In this document: positions 1 through 16,151 of the stretch, piece after piece
Layout: every line of letters starts with the position of its first letter
Position numbering within the stretch: position 1 is the stretch's first letter
Source: Micropterus salmoides
Taxonomy: Eukaryota > Chordata > Actinopteri > Centrarchiformes > Centrarchidae
Length of the DNA: 64,000 nucleotides
NCBI RefSeq assembly: GCF_014851395.1
Contig: NW_024041150.1
Location: forward strand, 3,214,891-3,278,890
Direction of reading: 5' to 3'
Position numbers and translations under genes: made by a program
The notes under the pieces: model-generated
Database searches by the model: none
Told to the model about the DNA's origin: nothing
What the model saw: the letters and a program-made list of their open reading frames with translations, nothing else

Positions 1-739
1 CTGGCTGATATAAACTATTCAGATAACATCTGGCCCACAGAGGGTGCTGTCCGTCAAACATTTTGGCCTCTTTACATAAATCAATCTGTACCATCAAAGC
101 TGCTCAGGGTTAGTGTGAGCACACAGCCACTGAATATACTGCATGTTTGTGATTAATTTAAATACTTATGTTATGAATAAAAGTGAACACTTGATAAAGC
201 TCTAAATGCAAGATATACTAAGAATTACTAAGAATAGCGCATTGTTTTAGAGTTTTAGATGAGCAACAGTTGTTTTTCAACACAGCTGGATCTCCTGGAC
301 TGGAACTTAATACTATTTCATTCTTACAAAGTAGATTCAATGCGGAGATGTTTCATTTTATTTTATTAATTTTATGTATGTTAAATATTTTGGCATAGCT
401 GATCATCGCAAGTTAAGTTACAGTGTGGTTTCCATATATATATAATCATGAAGTTCTCATTTAGGAACAAAACTTCAAATTAAAACTTCAAACAAGAATC
501 ACATAATGACTTTTTCTGGCATTTGACATACCTTGTTATGTTATGTTAAATGCCAAAATGTCATAATCTCGCTGATACACTGCTATGTGCATTTTGATTT
601 TGCATAACATTTTTTTTTTTTGGTGGATAATTCACAGAAGTTACACATGCCTTAACATTTTAACTTTGTTTAGTAAAATCCCACAAAATGTAATAATATT
701 TTTGTTCATAATGTAGGCTATAAAAAATAATCAACCAAT
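1..739. other. AT-rich intergenic sequence
   Basis: No gene or recognisable repeat; only short A/T runs. Confidence 0.6.
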
Positions 740-799
740 TTATTTATAATGAAAAAAATCATTAGTCCTGACACCCCCATCGGATTTGGATAAACTCAC

Positions 800-910
800 C
801 GGTGCCTGTCTATCTGTGGAGGGCAGAGCCGAGGGTCCTGGCGACCAGTCCAAAGAGTCCCGGCCGGCAGGTCCAAACTTCATCCAGCTGCTCTCCATTA
901 GAGACCGCAT
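800..910 (-). CDS. possible first coding exon of an unidentified gene
   Basis: A 37-codon frame, MRSLMESSWMKFGPAGRDSL continuing to TDRQAP, runs from an ATG with A at -3 (910-908) straight into a strong donor (CCG|gtgagt, gt at 799-798). An in-frame stop lies upstream of the ATG. The region is clearly GC-richer than the AT-rich flanks, and a G/C-rich sequence to about 1160 could be 5' UTR. Any further exons would be beyond the left edge. I do not recognise the protein. It lies downstream of ARFGEF3 on the same strand. It could equally be a chance ORF. Confidence 0.35.
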
Positions 911-2328
911 CGTGGATGGGTAGAGGATCTGAAGCCCAGATGGAACAACAGGGGCCACGAGTGCTTAGAGGAGGTGCAGTAGATGGAAAAACGAGGACTA
1001 AGAGTCCACAGAGAGCTCAGAGGGACACTGATTGCAGAGCTAAAGTGATCAGCCTGAAATAATATCTGTGAAGGGGAGGAGGGTGGTAAAAAATGAGGGC
1101 AGCAGACCGTCCGCGTGTCCAGCTGAGAGAAGACACGTCACTGGTTCTGAGTGGAGGATTTTTGCAGCTGCTGAGAGCTGTCAGCAAAACACAACTCTGT
1201 CAATAAAAAGGACAAGGATGGAGGGAGCATGTAATCACAAGGCAAAGCAAGAAAACCCCAACTAATATTCCATTTTGACATTTGATTAAGAAAAGATTAA
1301 TAATTCATTTTTTTACACAACTTATCTCTAATCACTAACTCCGTTCAAATGCGTGTATATGACAACTTCATATATCCATGTCAAATTAACTTCTTTAATT
1401 AGTTCTAAAGGCAAATTTGCAATTCTAAAGGAATAAGGCAAATAATAACTTCACTTGCACTAGGGTAGCAATACCAAGAAGTCCTTGTACCTACACAAAA
1501 AATAAGTGGTTTGTCAGTGTCTCTGAGCATTTACTGATCTGCCATCTCTGTGTGGTAAAGCTACATGTTAAAGTTAGGGAACGATCCTGGTCATGGTTGA
1601 AAGAAACCATTGATACATGTGGCAGGGGACAGGATTCAAACAGCGGTCTCTGTGTCAAAGGCACACAAAGGCAAAGGCAAACACTTTGTTGACCAAACAA
1701 TCCACTTCGGCCTCGTCCGTAAGACGTTTTGTGGCACTACAGAATCATCATGTTTCTTGAGCCTTTGCTCTTGAGAGAGGACAGTCAGAAGCCACATGCC
1801 AACAAGAGTTTGCTTGTCAGGAAAGCGCAAGAGGTGTAAGTGTTTGAACAATCATCTGATGCTGTTGTTTTCTGGTGAGAAAAGTCTTGAAGATACTCAC
1901 AGAACATGACATTCACCTGTTGCCTGTGCAATGGCTGTAAGTCTGTCTGGTCACATGTCATATTGCATATACCTGTAGGTCCATCTGTGGCCACAAAGCA
2001 TTGCTGTCTTCAGAAGTATCTGTTTGATTGAATCATGTATCATTTTCTGTTAGTTACCCATTTTTTCTTTACCTTTTTGGAGAGAGAGACATTTGTTATT
2101 GATGAGACATTTTTACTAGTGAGATTTGTTTTTTGTTATCTTTATGTAGTTGGGAACTGAGTCTCAGGCTCCTATCCCCTGAGATGAGACCTGTGGAATC
2201 AATACCGCCACAAGATGAAATTTAAAACTGATGCTTAAAATAAGCACTAAAAAGTTGATTAGCATTAACTGATATAGAAAGGAAAGCACAATATTTATTC
2301 CCATTGTATTTTTGTAATTACTACTGTA

Positions 2329-2396
2329 TGTTTATTGTTATGCACCAATACACCAAGGCAAATTCCTTGTATGTAAAAACCTACTTGGTAATAAAC
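2329..2396 (+). mobile_element. L2/CR1-type LINE 3' tail fragment
   Basis: Contains gcaccaatacaccaaggcaa then attccttgtatgt and acctacttggtaataaa, the common 3' tail of a teleost LINE family. No ORF. Confidence 0.45.
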
Positions 2397-3070
2397 TTAC
2401 CTTATTCTGTCGCTACCTTTGCAGGATTTCAATCAAAACATACAAATACTACCAAATGAGTCAAAATCGGACATTGTAGTAAAAGTAAAAGTGACCAAAT
2501 AGGAGGTAACAGTCGTTATTGTAGATGAGAAGATGTGAAACAATATAACAAGATGACAAACCCATGAGATAAACTGCTTTTATTGTATAACACACAGAGC
2601 AGACAGGCCTCCTGAAAAAGCTATTTAAAACATACAGCAGTTACACAACTGTTGCACACAGACTGAGCTCAGGAGAAAAGAGGAAAGCCAGAGCAGGTTA
2701 GAAACACCAGGAGAGAGTACAGGTGCTTGTCTTTGATATCAAAAGCAGAAAAAAAAAAACACTTTTAGAAATCACATTCACAACATTAGCTGACCGGCTG
2801 ATCTCAGTTCGTCAGTCAAGCTAACCACCTGAATGAATCTGTAGAAAGCCTGTGTTCATTTCAGGATCCTTCTGCACATTCATCTTTTCATACATTTTTT
2901 CAGTTGTGCCGTTCCAAAAACAGCCTGAAAATCACACACAAGCCTCTTCTGCAGGTGAGGTTTTATCCTTCATATATCTGTCATATCAAGAGTGTGTTTG
3001 CATTGAATACTCAGGTGTCATCTTGTCTGAAGTCTTGCCCTGTTTAATACCTTCTGTTTGATCACCACAC

Positions 3071-3072
<2 letters not shown>

Positions 3073-3102
<30 letters not shown>
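3073..3102 (+). repeat. (AC)n microsatellite
   Basis: Perfect 30-bp AC run downstream of ARFGEF3. Confidence 0.95.
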
Positions 3103-3104
<2 letters not shown>

Positions 3105-3370
3105 TGGAAAGAGTAACCTATTGTCACACCTACTTAGCTGAATAAAGATCAACAGACAATCTTCAAGACAGCGTCAAGTTCCAGTGCAGCGGACGGATCT
3201 CAAACTCCAGTTTTTCAGTTTAGGAAAGTAAACTAAGATGCAGTTTAAAAACAAAGAGAGATAACAGGAGAGTTATGAAGCTCAACAACAAACATACTTA
3301 GACACCTACAGGCAAGAATAGCTACTAAGTAATGTGAGTACCATGGTACAACTGAAATTGTATACATCTC

Positions 3371-3495
3371 CATCCATCCATCCATCGTCAACCGCTTATC
3401 CAGCGTACAGGGTCGGGGGGGCTGGAGCCAATTTCAGCTGACATCGGGCGAAAGGCGGGGTACACCCTGGACAGGTCGCCAATCCATCGCAGGGC
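3371..3495 (-). mobile_element. 5'-truncated RTE/Rex3-like retroposon fragment
   Basis: On the minus strand this is a 3' end rich in 'cctgtccagggtgtacccc'-type sequence and ending in (GATG)n, as recalled for fish Rex3/RTE elements and derivatives. It is flanked by an exact 14-bp target duplication, attgtatacatctc, at 3357-3370 and 3496-3509, so this copy inserted as a 125-bp truncated unit. Family name from memory. Confidence 0.7.
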
Positions 3496-3509
3496 ATTGT
3501 ATACATCTC

Positions 3510-8457
<4,948 letters not shown>

Positions 8458-8465
8458 TTTCTAAT

Positions 8466-9367
8466 TAGGGCTGAACGATTAATCGTTTTCAAATCAAAAT
8501 TGCGATTTGAAAGAACGCGATTTGCTTATCGTGAAGATGGCGATTAAAATGTAGGTTAATTATACAGTGGATCTGACCCATTTTTAACAGTCATGCAGTT
8601 ACAAATTCATTCCGCTTTTGTCCTTGTATGACAGATCTGCTCGCCAATCACAAGCGCCATGCTCCTCCTGTTACGGTCCTACTCACCAATCAGAGAGGGC
8701 ACAGGGCGTGTACATTTTACAACAACAAACAGAAGTGGAGGAAAACGTGTTAATGGCGCTAGCCGAACCGACACAGGCAGCGGCTGTGCCGCGGATCTGT
8801 CTGGCGTCAACTCACACTGTTTCAGCAGCAGAGTGTTTAGCCTGCCCTACGTTGTTGATGTGTTGTTAATTTGTGTACTTCAGCTCCTGATTACAGCTCT
8901 CTGTGAGCCTGTTTCGCTCCTCTTTCAGTAGGCTAACATTACATAGGCACATGGAGCATTTCAGAATAAGAGCATTTTGCCTGTCTGATTTTGCTGACTT
9001 GTTCAGATTTTGCTTAGTTGTTCAATTGTCCTTGATTTTTGTGCTTCTACTATGGTTAAGTACGCTACTTAGTTAAATTGTTTCTTTTTTTCTCTGTTTT
9101 AACTGTGTTCATTGTTGATGTACGGTCGGGAGTCTGCAAAAGGTGTTTTATTTTGAAAATTGACCCGATTCTCTATGCCGTTCTGTGTTTGACTTCCTGC
9201 CTGGTTCATCTGTTCTGTGCTGCTTGATGTGGCTTCAGTCAAAAATAGACTGGCAGTCAATATTGAACTTTAGCAAAACTTCAATAAAAAAAAAATAAAA
9301 AAAATCACAAATCCAATCTTAATCGAAAAATCGCAATTAGATTTTTTCCCCAAATCGTTGAACCCTA
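8466..9367. mobile_element. non-autonomous hAT element, 902 bp
   Basis: Terminal inverted repeats: TAGGGCTGAACGATTAATCG at the left and, read inward from the right, TAGGGTTCAACGATTT. An exact 8-bp target duplication, tttctaat, sits at 8458-8465 and 9368-9375; 8-bp duplications are the hAT signature. There is no transposase ORF; internal ORFs are short and unrecognised. Confidence 0.8.
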
Positions 9368-9375
9368 TTTCTAAT

Positions 9376-10610
9376 GCTAGTGGTCTGGCGCTGGGGTGTT
9401 CATGCATAAAATTTCTCAGATTCGCTGTCAGTCAAAGATTGTAGGGCAGACATAGCATACTTTTCCTGAAGTTGAAGTGAATTGGTAAGCCACCCACAGT
9501 TCCTATTGTCATTCCCCATCGTTATCATAACCAGTTATAGTGATGGTCAAAACACAGAAGAACATACGGCCAAGGATGTAAAAGATTTTCACAACAGAGT
9601 TTTTGATGAGCGGGTCTTTGTTTTTTATGTATCTCATGCTCTACTAGCACTTGCATGTATGCACACAATGATGATGTGATACACATTCCTGCTGACTGCA
9701 AAAGGCAGTACATGTGTTCAGTTAGTGTATGGACGCTATAAAACATGAGATGTTGAGCAGGTGAAACATTACATGGACAGAAACCTGCTGGAAAAATCTC
9801 TTTTTATATTAATTAACTCACCAACAGTTTATGACAGTAGCGTGCTACGAAATTTAGCTATACTCTGAATGTAAATACAGCTCATTTTTCAAGAAAACTC
9901 CACAGCGTACCTTTTTAAAAAGTGTTAATGCAGTCCAGGGAAAAAAAGTATGCATGTGAACTACAATAATCGTATTTCATTGCACATCTGTACATTTATG
10001 TTTGTATCCACATTAGGATGAAGCAAAGTATTTATCACCTTAGAGGGAGCACACTGACAATACTATGACAAGATAATGAGCAGTTCTGCAGATCAGTTTT
10101 TCAAAACTGAAAATCAATTCATATTTTAAAGCTTTGACAGTGTGTGTGTGTGAACTGAAGAGGCAGAAATGGCACATTCACAATCAAATCCTTTCCATTA
10201 TACAAAGAATCCTTCACAAACCAACTAAATCCTTCATTCTTCTCACCACTTCCTTCATTGGCCAATCAAATCCTTCAACTTAATGTCATATGATGGTCGC
10301 CAATGTCCTCCCTCTTCTTCAAAAGAGCCATAAATCCATACGATATCAAACACTACTAATCAGTTTTCTGATCACTCTGTTAAGCCCGTTATTGTTCAAC
10401 TACTCTGTTACATTTTGATGTTACGATGTCACAGCCATTTCTCTCCCTTTGCATTGCGTCATCAGTCAGTCGCACCCTTCATTAATCTACCACATAGCGG
10501 CACCATCACATGATGGCACCAAACCAATCTAAATCTTTCTGTTTACATCCTTCACTGACCAACCGACTGCATCCCTTCATCCCATGGTTTTGCATTTCTT
10601 TGATGCAGTG
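9376..10610 (-). other. probable ARFGEF3 3' UTR and downstream sequence
   Basis: Directly after the stop codon. No canonical AATAAA on the minus strand in this stretch. The first AATAAA I find going down is inside the hAT element (9152-9147). The poly(A) site is unknown. Confidence 0.45.
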
Positions 10611-10802
10611 TCACAGAATGATGTCATAGAGCCTGCCGACGCGGCCCAGCCACTCGCGCAGTGCCTGGCGGACGCGGGCGTCGGTCACGTGGCACGAGAG
10701 CTGGATGAGGCAGGGGTAGAGCGCTGGCTGGAGCGCCAGGAAGGAGGGATCTGACAGGAGGAGGACCTGATTGAGGAGAGTCAAGACCATGTTGGTCCAC
10801 GC
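10611..10802 (-). CDS. arfgef3: ARFGEF3 exon 41 (C-terminus and stop)
   Basis: 192 bp including TGA at 10613-10611; 63 residues, starting AWTNMVLTLLNQ, with CHVTDARVRQALREWLGRVG and the terminal RLYDIIL. Acceptor ttgcag. The family ends at the same place, so the stop is real. Confidence 0.96.
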   Translation of the reverse strand, partial: AWTNMVLTLLNQVLLLSDPSFLALQPALYPCLIQLSCHVTDARVRQALREWLGRVGRLYDIIL

Positions 10803-13800
10803 CTGCAAGGGGAGAGAAACAAAAAGCTCAATACCCAAGCAGACATTTGTTACACACACAGACACTTTGTCAGGAGATGGTTCCCACCAGCGCAAATTCA
10901 CACACTGCAATACCATTTATGACCATTAGTAATAAAAATCAACTCCATGGGGAAACTTTTTTTTTTCTCAGAAAACCTTCACCAGGCATATTAGGAGGCT
11001 GTTTTCTATTGATTGCAATGCTTGTGCCCGTGGGGACCAGCCCAGCCATCGGTCCCCACGGACAAAATTGGTCCCCACGGCGTGAGTGATATGTCAGGTT
11101 ATGGTCCCCACCAGGATAGAAAAACAAGAACACACACATACACTGTACCTGTATCTGAGCCTCGGAGTCCCTCAGTGAGATGCTGTGGGAGCTGATGGTG
11201 GATCCTGACCGTTGTCTTTTTTCCTGCCTTAGGACCTCAGGTCCTGCACTGACTGAGTGCCTCAAAGGCGGACCCTGCTGGTCCACCAGATGCTGGGGCC
11301 TCTGCGGGGGCCTTTGTGTCTCCCCGACACCTCCTCCTGTTGCCCCCCCACGACCCTGCTCCTTCATGAACAGGTTGACATGGCACTGCTGTGGCTGCTG
11401 CTGCTGCTGTTTCCGGCGTTTGTACTCCATCATCAGCTTGCTGATGGTTTTATCTGTGGCAATGGTGTACAGTTTGTTCCCAGCGCTTTCCCACCATTCT
11501 TTTCTCCTTCCCGGTCCAGCGCTGCTAGGAGCTCCTCCTACTGAGCTTCCTGTGATGCCGGAGTCCCTCCTCTCGCCTCCAGTCCGGAAGTGGTGGGGCA
11601 GACTGCCTGTACTGCTGTGAAGAGAAGAAATGGTCGCTTTCATTGGACAGATGACTAAACAGATTGAGCAGATTATCCAGCAACGAACAAGATGCAACAG
11701 ATGAAGCCTTTGGTTGATTTTATATCCGTAGTTCAAACAACACCCATGTTGTAAGGTTATGTTCAGACTAACATTAGCACTTTGTGTGAAAAACATTTCC
11801 ATAATGTGAGAGCAACTGTATTCTCACAGGCAGCAATGCGGCGTGTACCTCACTCATTTTCTACCAGGTTTTGCAATGTTCAATTAACTTGAGCTTTGAC
11901 GCTGAATACACCAACCTCCCCTCTGTTTAAACAATGGGGTTTTGACAAATTTACTGTAGATAAAAATGGTGGAAGAGTCAAATTTACTCATCCCTAAATT
12001 TCCAGAGTTACGTAGCTCTACTCTCTGATCCTACTGGAACTTGGGTAGGAGGATGGGGACATCAGGTTTAGACAATTGACATTGTGATTGTTTACATTTA
12101 ATGAAGCACATAGCTAACTTTGTTACCTGCTTCCAGGATTATGTTATGCATGCTTCATTCTGCACACTACCCTGTGCAAATTAGTCACTCTTGAACTTTT
12201 GCCCAACACACAATCACTGTATGTTTTTCTTTGTATGCACACAAATCAGAAAATAGGCTAAAATCCTAGATTATGCTTTCAGTCTGCTTTCACACTGCAT
12301 TATTTTCCAAGAGTATTACCCCAATATGCTGGCTGGCTGTGCTGTATGAAAGGTACGGAGCTGGTATAGGGGGTTTGATTTGGTTAGCCTCTTAGCCCTT
12401 GAACATTGGCATTAACAGGAACGATGGCTGTGTGAAAATCCACAGCTGACATGCCAGTGTTGTATTACATGGTGGTTTTATGTTACTGGTTCAGGAAAGC
12501 CAGATGGCTATTTGAAAGCATATATTGTTGTGGAATTATGCCTCATTTGTTGTGTGGTATGAATGAAGTCAGACCTGTATCCTGGGCTGGGTGTGGGCGT
12601 GTCTCCTGGGATGCTGCACTCATGTCCGCGGCCTGACACCTGTACCCGCCGTCCTCTGATGGTGTCCCCCTCGCCGAAAGACCACCGGCTGACGTAGGCG
12701 TGGAAGTCTCAGACGGAAAGAGAGGCAGGAAGAAGACGTGATCTCCTCCTGCTCCTCCCCTCAGCAATGCCGTCTCCTCCAGGGTGTTCTCCAGGTCCCG
12801 GTGCATTTGGATATAGCTGTTGCACAGATCCATGCACAGCTTGTAGAGGCGTTTGACCAGCCAGGCCCAGTCTGCGCTGCCCAGCGGCTGCACGCTGAGA
12901 GATGGGATGGGGGCTCGCCAGTGATGACGTTTATCCCGGCCGCGAGGGGGGCTGACCTGAGAGGAGGACACAGAGTAAAGTGGATGATTTGATTTTTGAT
13001 ATTATAACAACAAAAAGTGATTCATCTTCTTTGTTACATTAGGAGGGTGAACAGTTCAGAAAACCCTGAACTCCTAAACTGGAACAAACTAAAGAGGAAA
13101 TGGAAAAAGAGGGCAACAGGATGATTAATCCAGGTAAATCTTTATTGTTGTTTTTTATTTCTGTGGTGCCCATCAATCACTATGACCTCTAAGTGCGCGT
13201 GCACTATTTTCTTTGTCTATTTAGCCTTTATGTTTATCACTGCTTATCCTTTTGTACACTTCCTCTGGACTGAAACTCTCAAAGATTTCTTTAACTGTTG
13301 AATTGTCACTATCATAACACAAATGGATCATTATTCTTCTTACACCTCTTACAGCAACACTGAAGCTGTGTGTTTGCGCGTCACCTGTGCTGTTTCTTCA
13401 AAGATATCTTCGTCCTCTGACGAGGCAGAGCCAGGGTGAGAGGAGTCAGAGCTCCCTTCCTCTTCCTCATACAGGATCCTCTTCACCTAAATACAATGAA
13501 AGGTTCAAATGTGAAACTGAAAATCGTTAATGATTTCTTAGTGTCGTCTTAGTTGCATCTTTAAAGTGGTTGCTAATGTGTTGCTAAATGGTCACTACCA
13601 CTACATTTCTGGGCGGTTGTAAGATGTTAATCTGTGATTGCTATGTTTTTAGTACTGTAGGTGCCAACAAATGCGAAGGTTTGCAGACTATTATTATTAA
13701 AAATGTAATAAATTTAATGAATTAGACAATTTTAATGTATTATTTTTGTGATGCTTTTTTCCAAAATACAAATACCTGCTCAGAACTTCTTTCATTAAAC

Positions 13801-16112
13801 CTACCAACAGAAAAAAACTAAAACTGGCAAAGACAAACTGTAAACTAACTTCAAGTGAATAAATCTCCAACATGGTCACACACGTTTGACATGCTATAGC
13901 CTTATATAGTTGAAATGGCCAACAGTTGCCAATTTACACGTTAAGCAGATACAGAGCAACTTTATGTGGAGATGCGTCTCTGGACAACAGATGAATGTTA
14001 AGAACAATATTAAGTCAGTTCTCAACCAACTCGTTAGAAAGATATCTGGCTCTGTAGTTGCACTTTTCAGCAGCTAGTCTCTATCTTTGGTGCTGGGCAG
14101 ACAGCGTACAGTGGGTTTATCAGAGCTTGTTTTATGAAAATGCGGTTGATTAGAGCACTAAGACCCAAAACATTAAAGTTTGGGCTGAAAGACACTAAAA
14201 GGCTCCGTAGAGCCAAAGGGGGGGAACTTCAGGGTCAAGTGAGAATTCTCTGTGGTTTTGTCACTAGGTGTGACCCTTTTCATACAGATTTATATTTTAA
14301 AGCAGTCATGTTGGAACAGGAAGGGGCCATCCCCAAACTGTTTCCACAAAGTTGGGACCATGAAATTTTACTGAAAAAAAAAAGTGTCTTGGTATGCTGA
14401 AGCATTAAGAGTTCCTTTCACTGGAACTAAGGGGCCAAGCCCAACCCAAGAAAAATAGCCCCAACAGCCAAACCCAGGCTCGTCCATCGGATTGCCAGAC
14501 AGAGAAGCGTGATTTGTCACTCCAGAGAACACGTCTCCACTGCTCTAGTATCCAGTGCCGCCGTGCTTTACACCACTGCATCCAACGCTTTGCATTGCAC
14601 TTGGTGATGTAAGGCTTGGACGCAGCTGCTCGGCCATGGAAACCCATTCCATGAAGCTCTCTACACACTGGTCTTGAGCTAATCCGAAGGCCACACAACC
14701 TTTGGAGGTCTGTAGCATTCGACTCTGCAGAAAGTTGGCAACTTCTGTGCACTGTGTGCCTCAGCATGGTCTGTGATTTTATGTGGCCTACCACTTTGTG
14801 GCTGAGATTCTGTTGTTCCCAAAAAATGTCGTAGTGAGGAAATTTCAAGAAGTTTTAATGATTGGTTTCTACCTGCTGTGCGGTCATGCTGTCGGCTTGG
14901 CTCAGTGTGGCACACAGCAGGGCCTGGAAGTACAGGTTGAAGCTCATGGCAGACTGACGATAAAGATTAGCTGCACCACAAACACCCGACACCTTCATCA
15001 GCAGGTACTTTAGACCCGGCCGAGTGTCAAAGTCCCGCGCTGTCCTGCAGACAAAGAGATCAGGAGAAAAATCAGCAGGATAACAGATATATAACAGTGT
15101 CAGTCTTATGTCTGACTTTCTTGTTGCAGTAACCTGTAAGAGTCCAGCAGCAGATCCAGGATTATGGCTAAATTAGTCATGGAGATGTAGCGCAGGAAGC
15201 CTGCTGTGGTTCTGCTGGGGTCAGAGGTTACAGGTGTGACCCTTTCGTGACCTTCGGGCTGCTTGACAACTCCTCCAGCAGGATGTCATAGAGGTTTTGG
15301 AGAAGGACCTGGTGGGACAGCAGGCTCACCACGATGGTCCTGAACGGGATCCTGTGGGATTCAGAAACCAGGATTTCAGTCATATTCATTCCGTTTTTTA
15401 ACCGAATAAGGAATCTCTTGCTCCAAGAAGGAAATTAAAAATATCTACTGTAATTAACTGTAGAACACACATTTAAAGCTGCTGTATTGTGGCTTCTGAA
15501 AAAAATAATGACTTTCAGAGGAGATAAATTTTCCCCTCCTAGTGAAGTCCAATTTAATTCATTATTTTGACACAAAACTATTCAAAATGTCTTCATACTT
15601 GGATATGATCTGTGGAACTAATTTTGCCCTTCTTGCTCCAAAAAAATCTTCATGATTGTTGCTTTCCAGCCATAACCTTCAATTGCTGCAAAAGTTTAAC
15701 AGAAAGTCAAAATTAAGGCTTTATATTGCAGCACTATTGGTATAATTTACAGTATGCAGGGTAAGTAAATATAGTTCAGATTAGTGGCCTCTTACTTTAA
15801 ACTAGACGAAACCCACCTTAAACCTAACGGACTAAAACAATGGCTGCATAAAAACAAGTCTTGAGGATATAAAAGGTGATGCAGTACATCATACTGAATT
15901 TGTAGTGTGAGCGGTCAACAACAAACATCATCACTGTATTTATGGATGGATTACTTTTTTCAAACTGCATAAGCTCAGACTCGATATCATGTCAGTTTGA
16001 ATCTTGTTACCAACAAAGGAAATACAACTAAATACACAAAAGGATCAACAGGGAATTACACTAATTTCAACAGGACTCATATGTGATGCTTTGGACAGGA
16101 AACTACATGTGT

Positions 16113-16151
<39 letters not shown>

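Larger units (their letters stand above)
1161..3356. other. intergenic sequence
   Basis: Apart from the LINE tail at 2329 and the AC run at 3073, nothing supportable. The short minus-strand ORFs at 1491-1994 overlap each other in different frames and look random. Confidence 0.55.

Noticed and set aside
8618..8931. Two overlapping ORFs inside the hAT element
   Set aside because: Different frames of the same sequence, without transposase motifs.
10939..11148. Continuation of the exon 40 frame toward exon 41
   Set aside because: It crosses the donor into the GGTCCCCAC repeat, and the family continues with AWTNMVLT in exon 41.
12543..12639. Extension of ARFGEF3 exon 39 to its frame's stop
   Set aside because: Only the gtgtca donor at 12640/12639 gives the phase needed for exon 40, and the extension has no family similarity.
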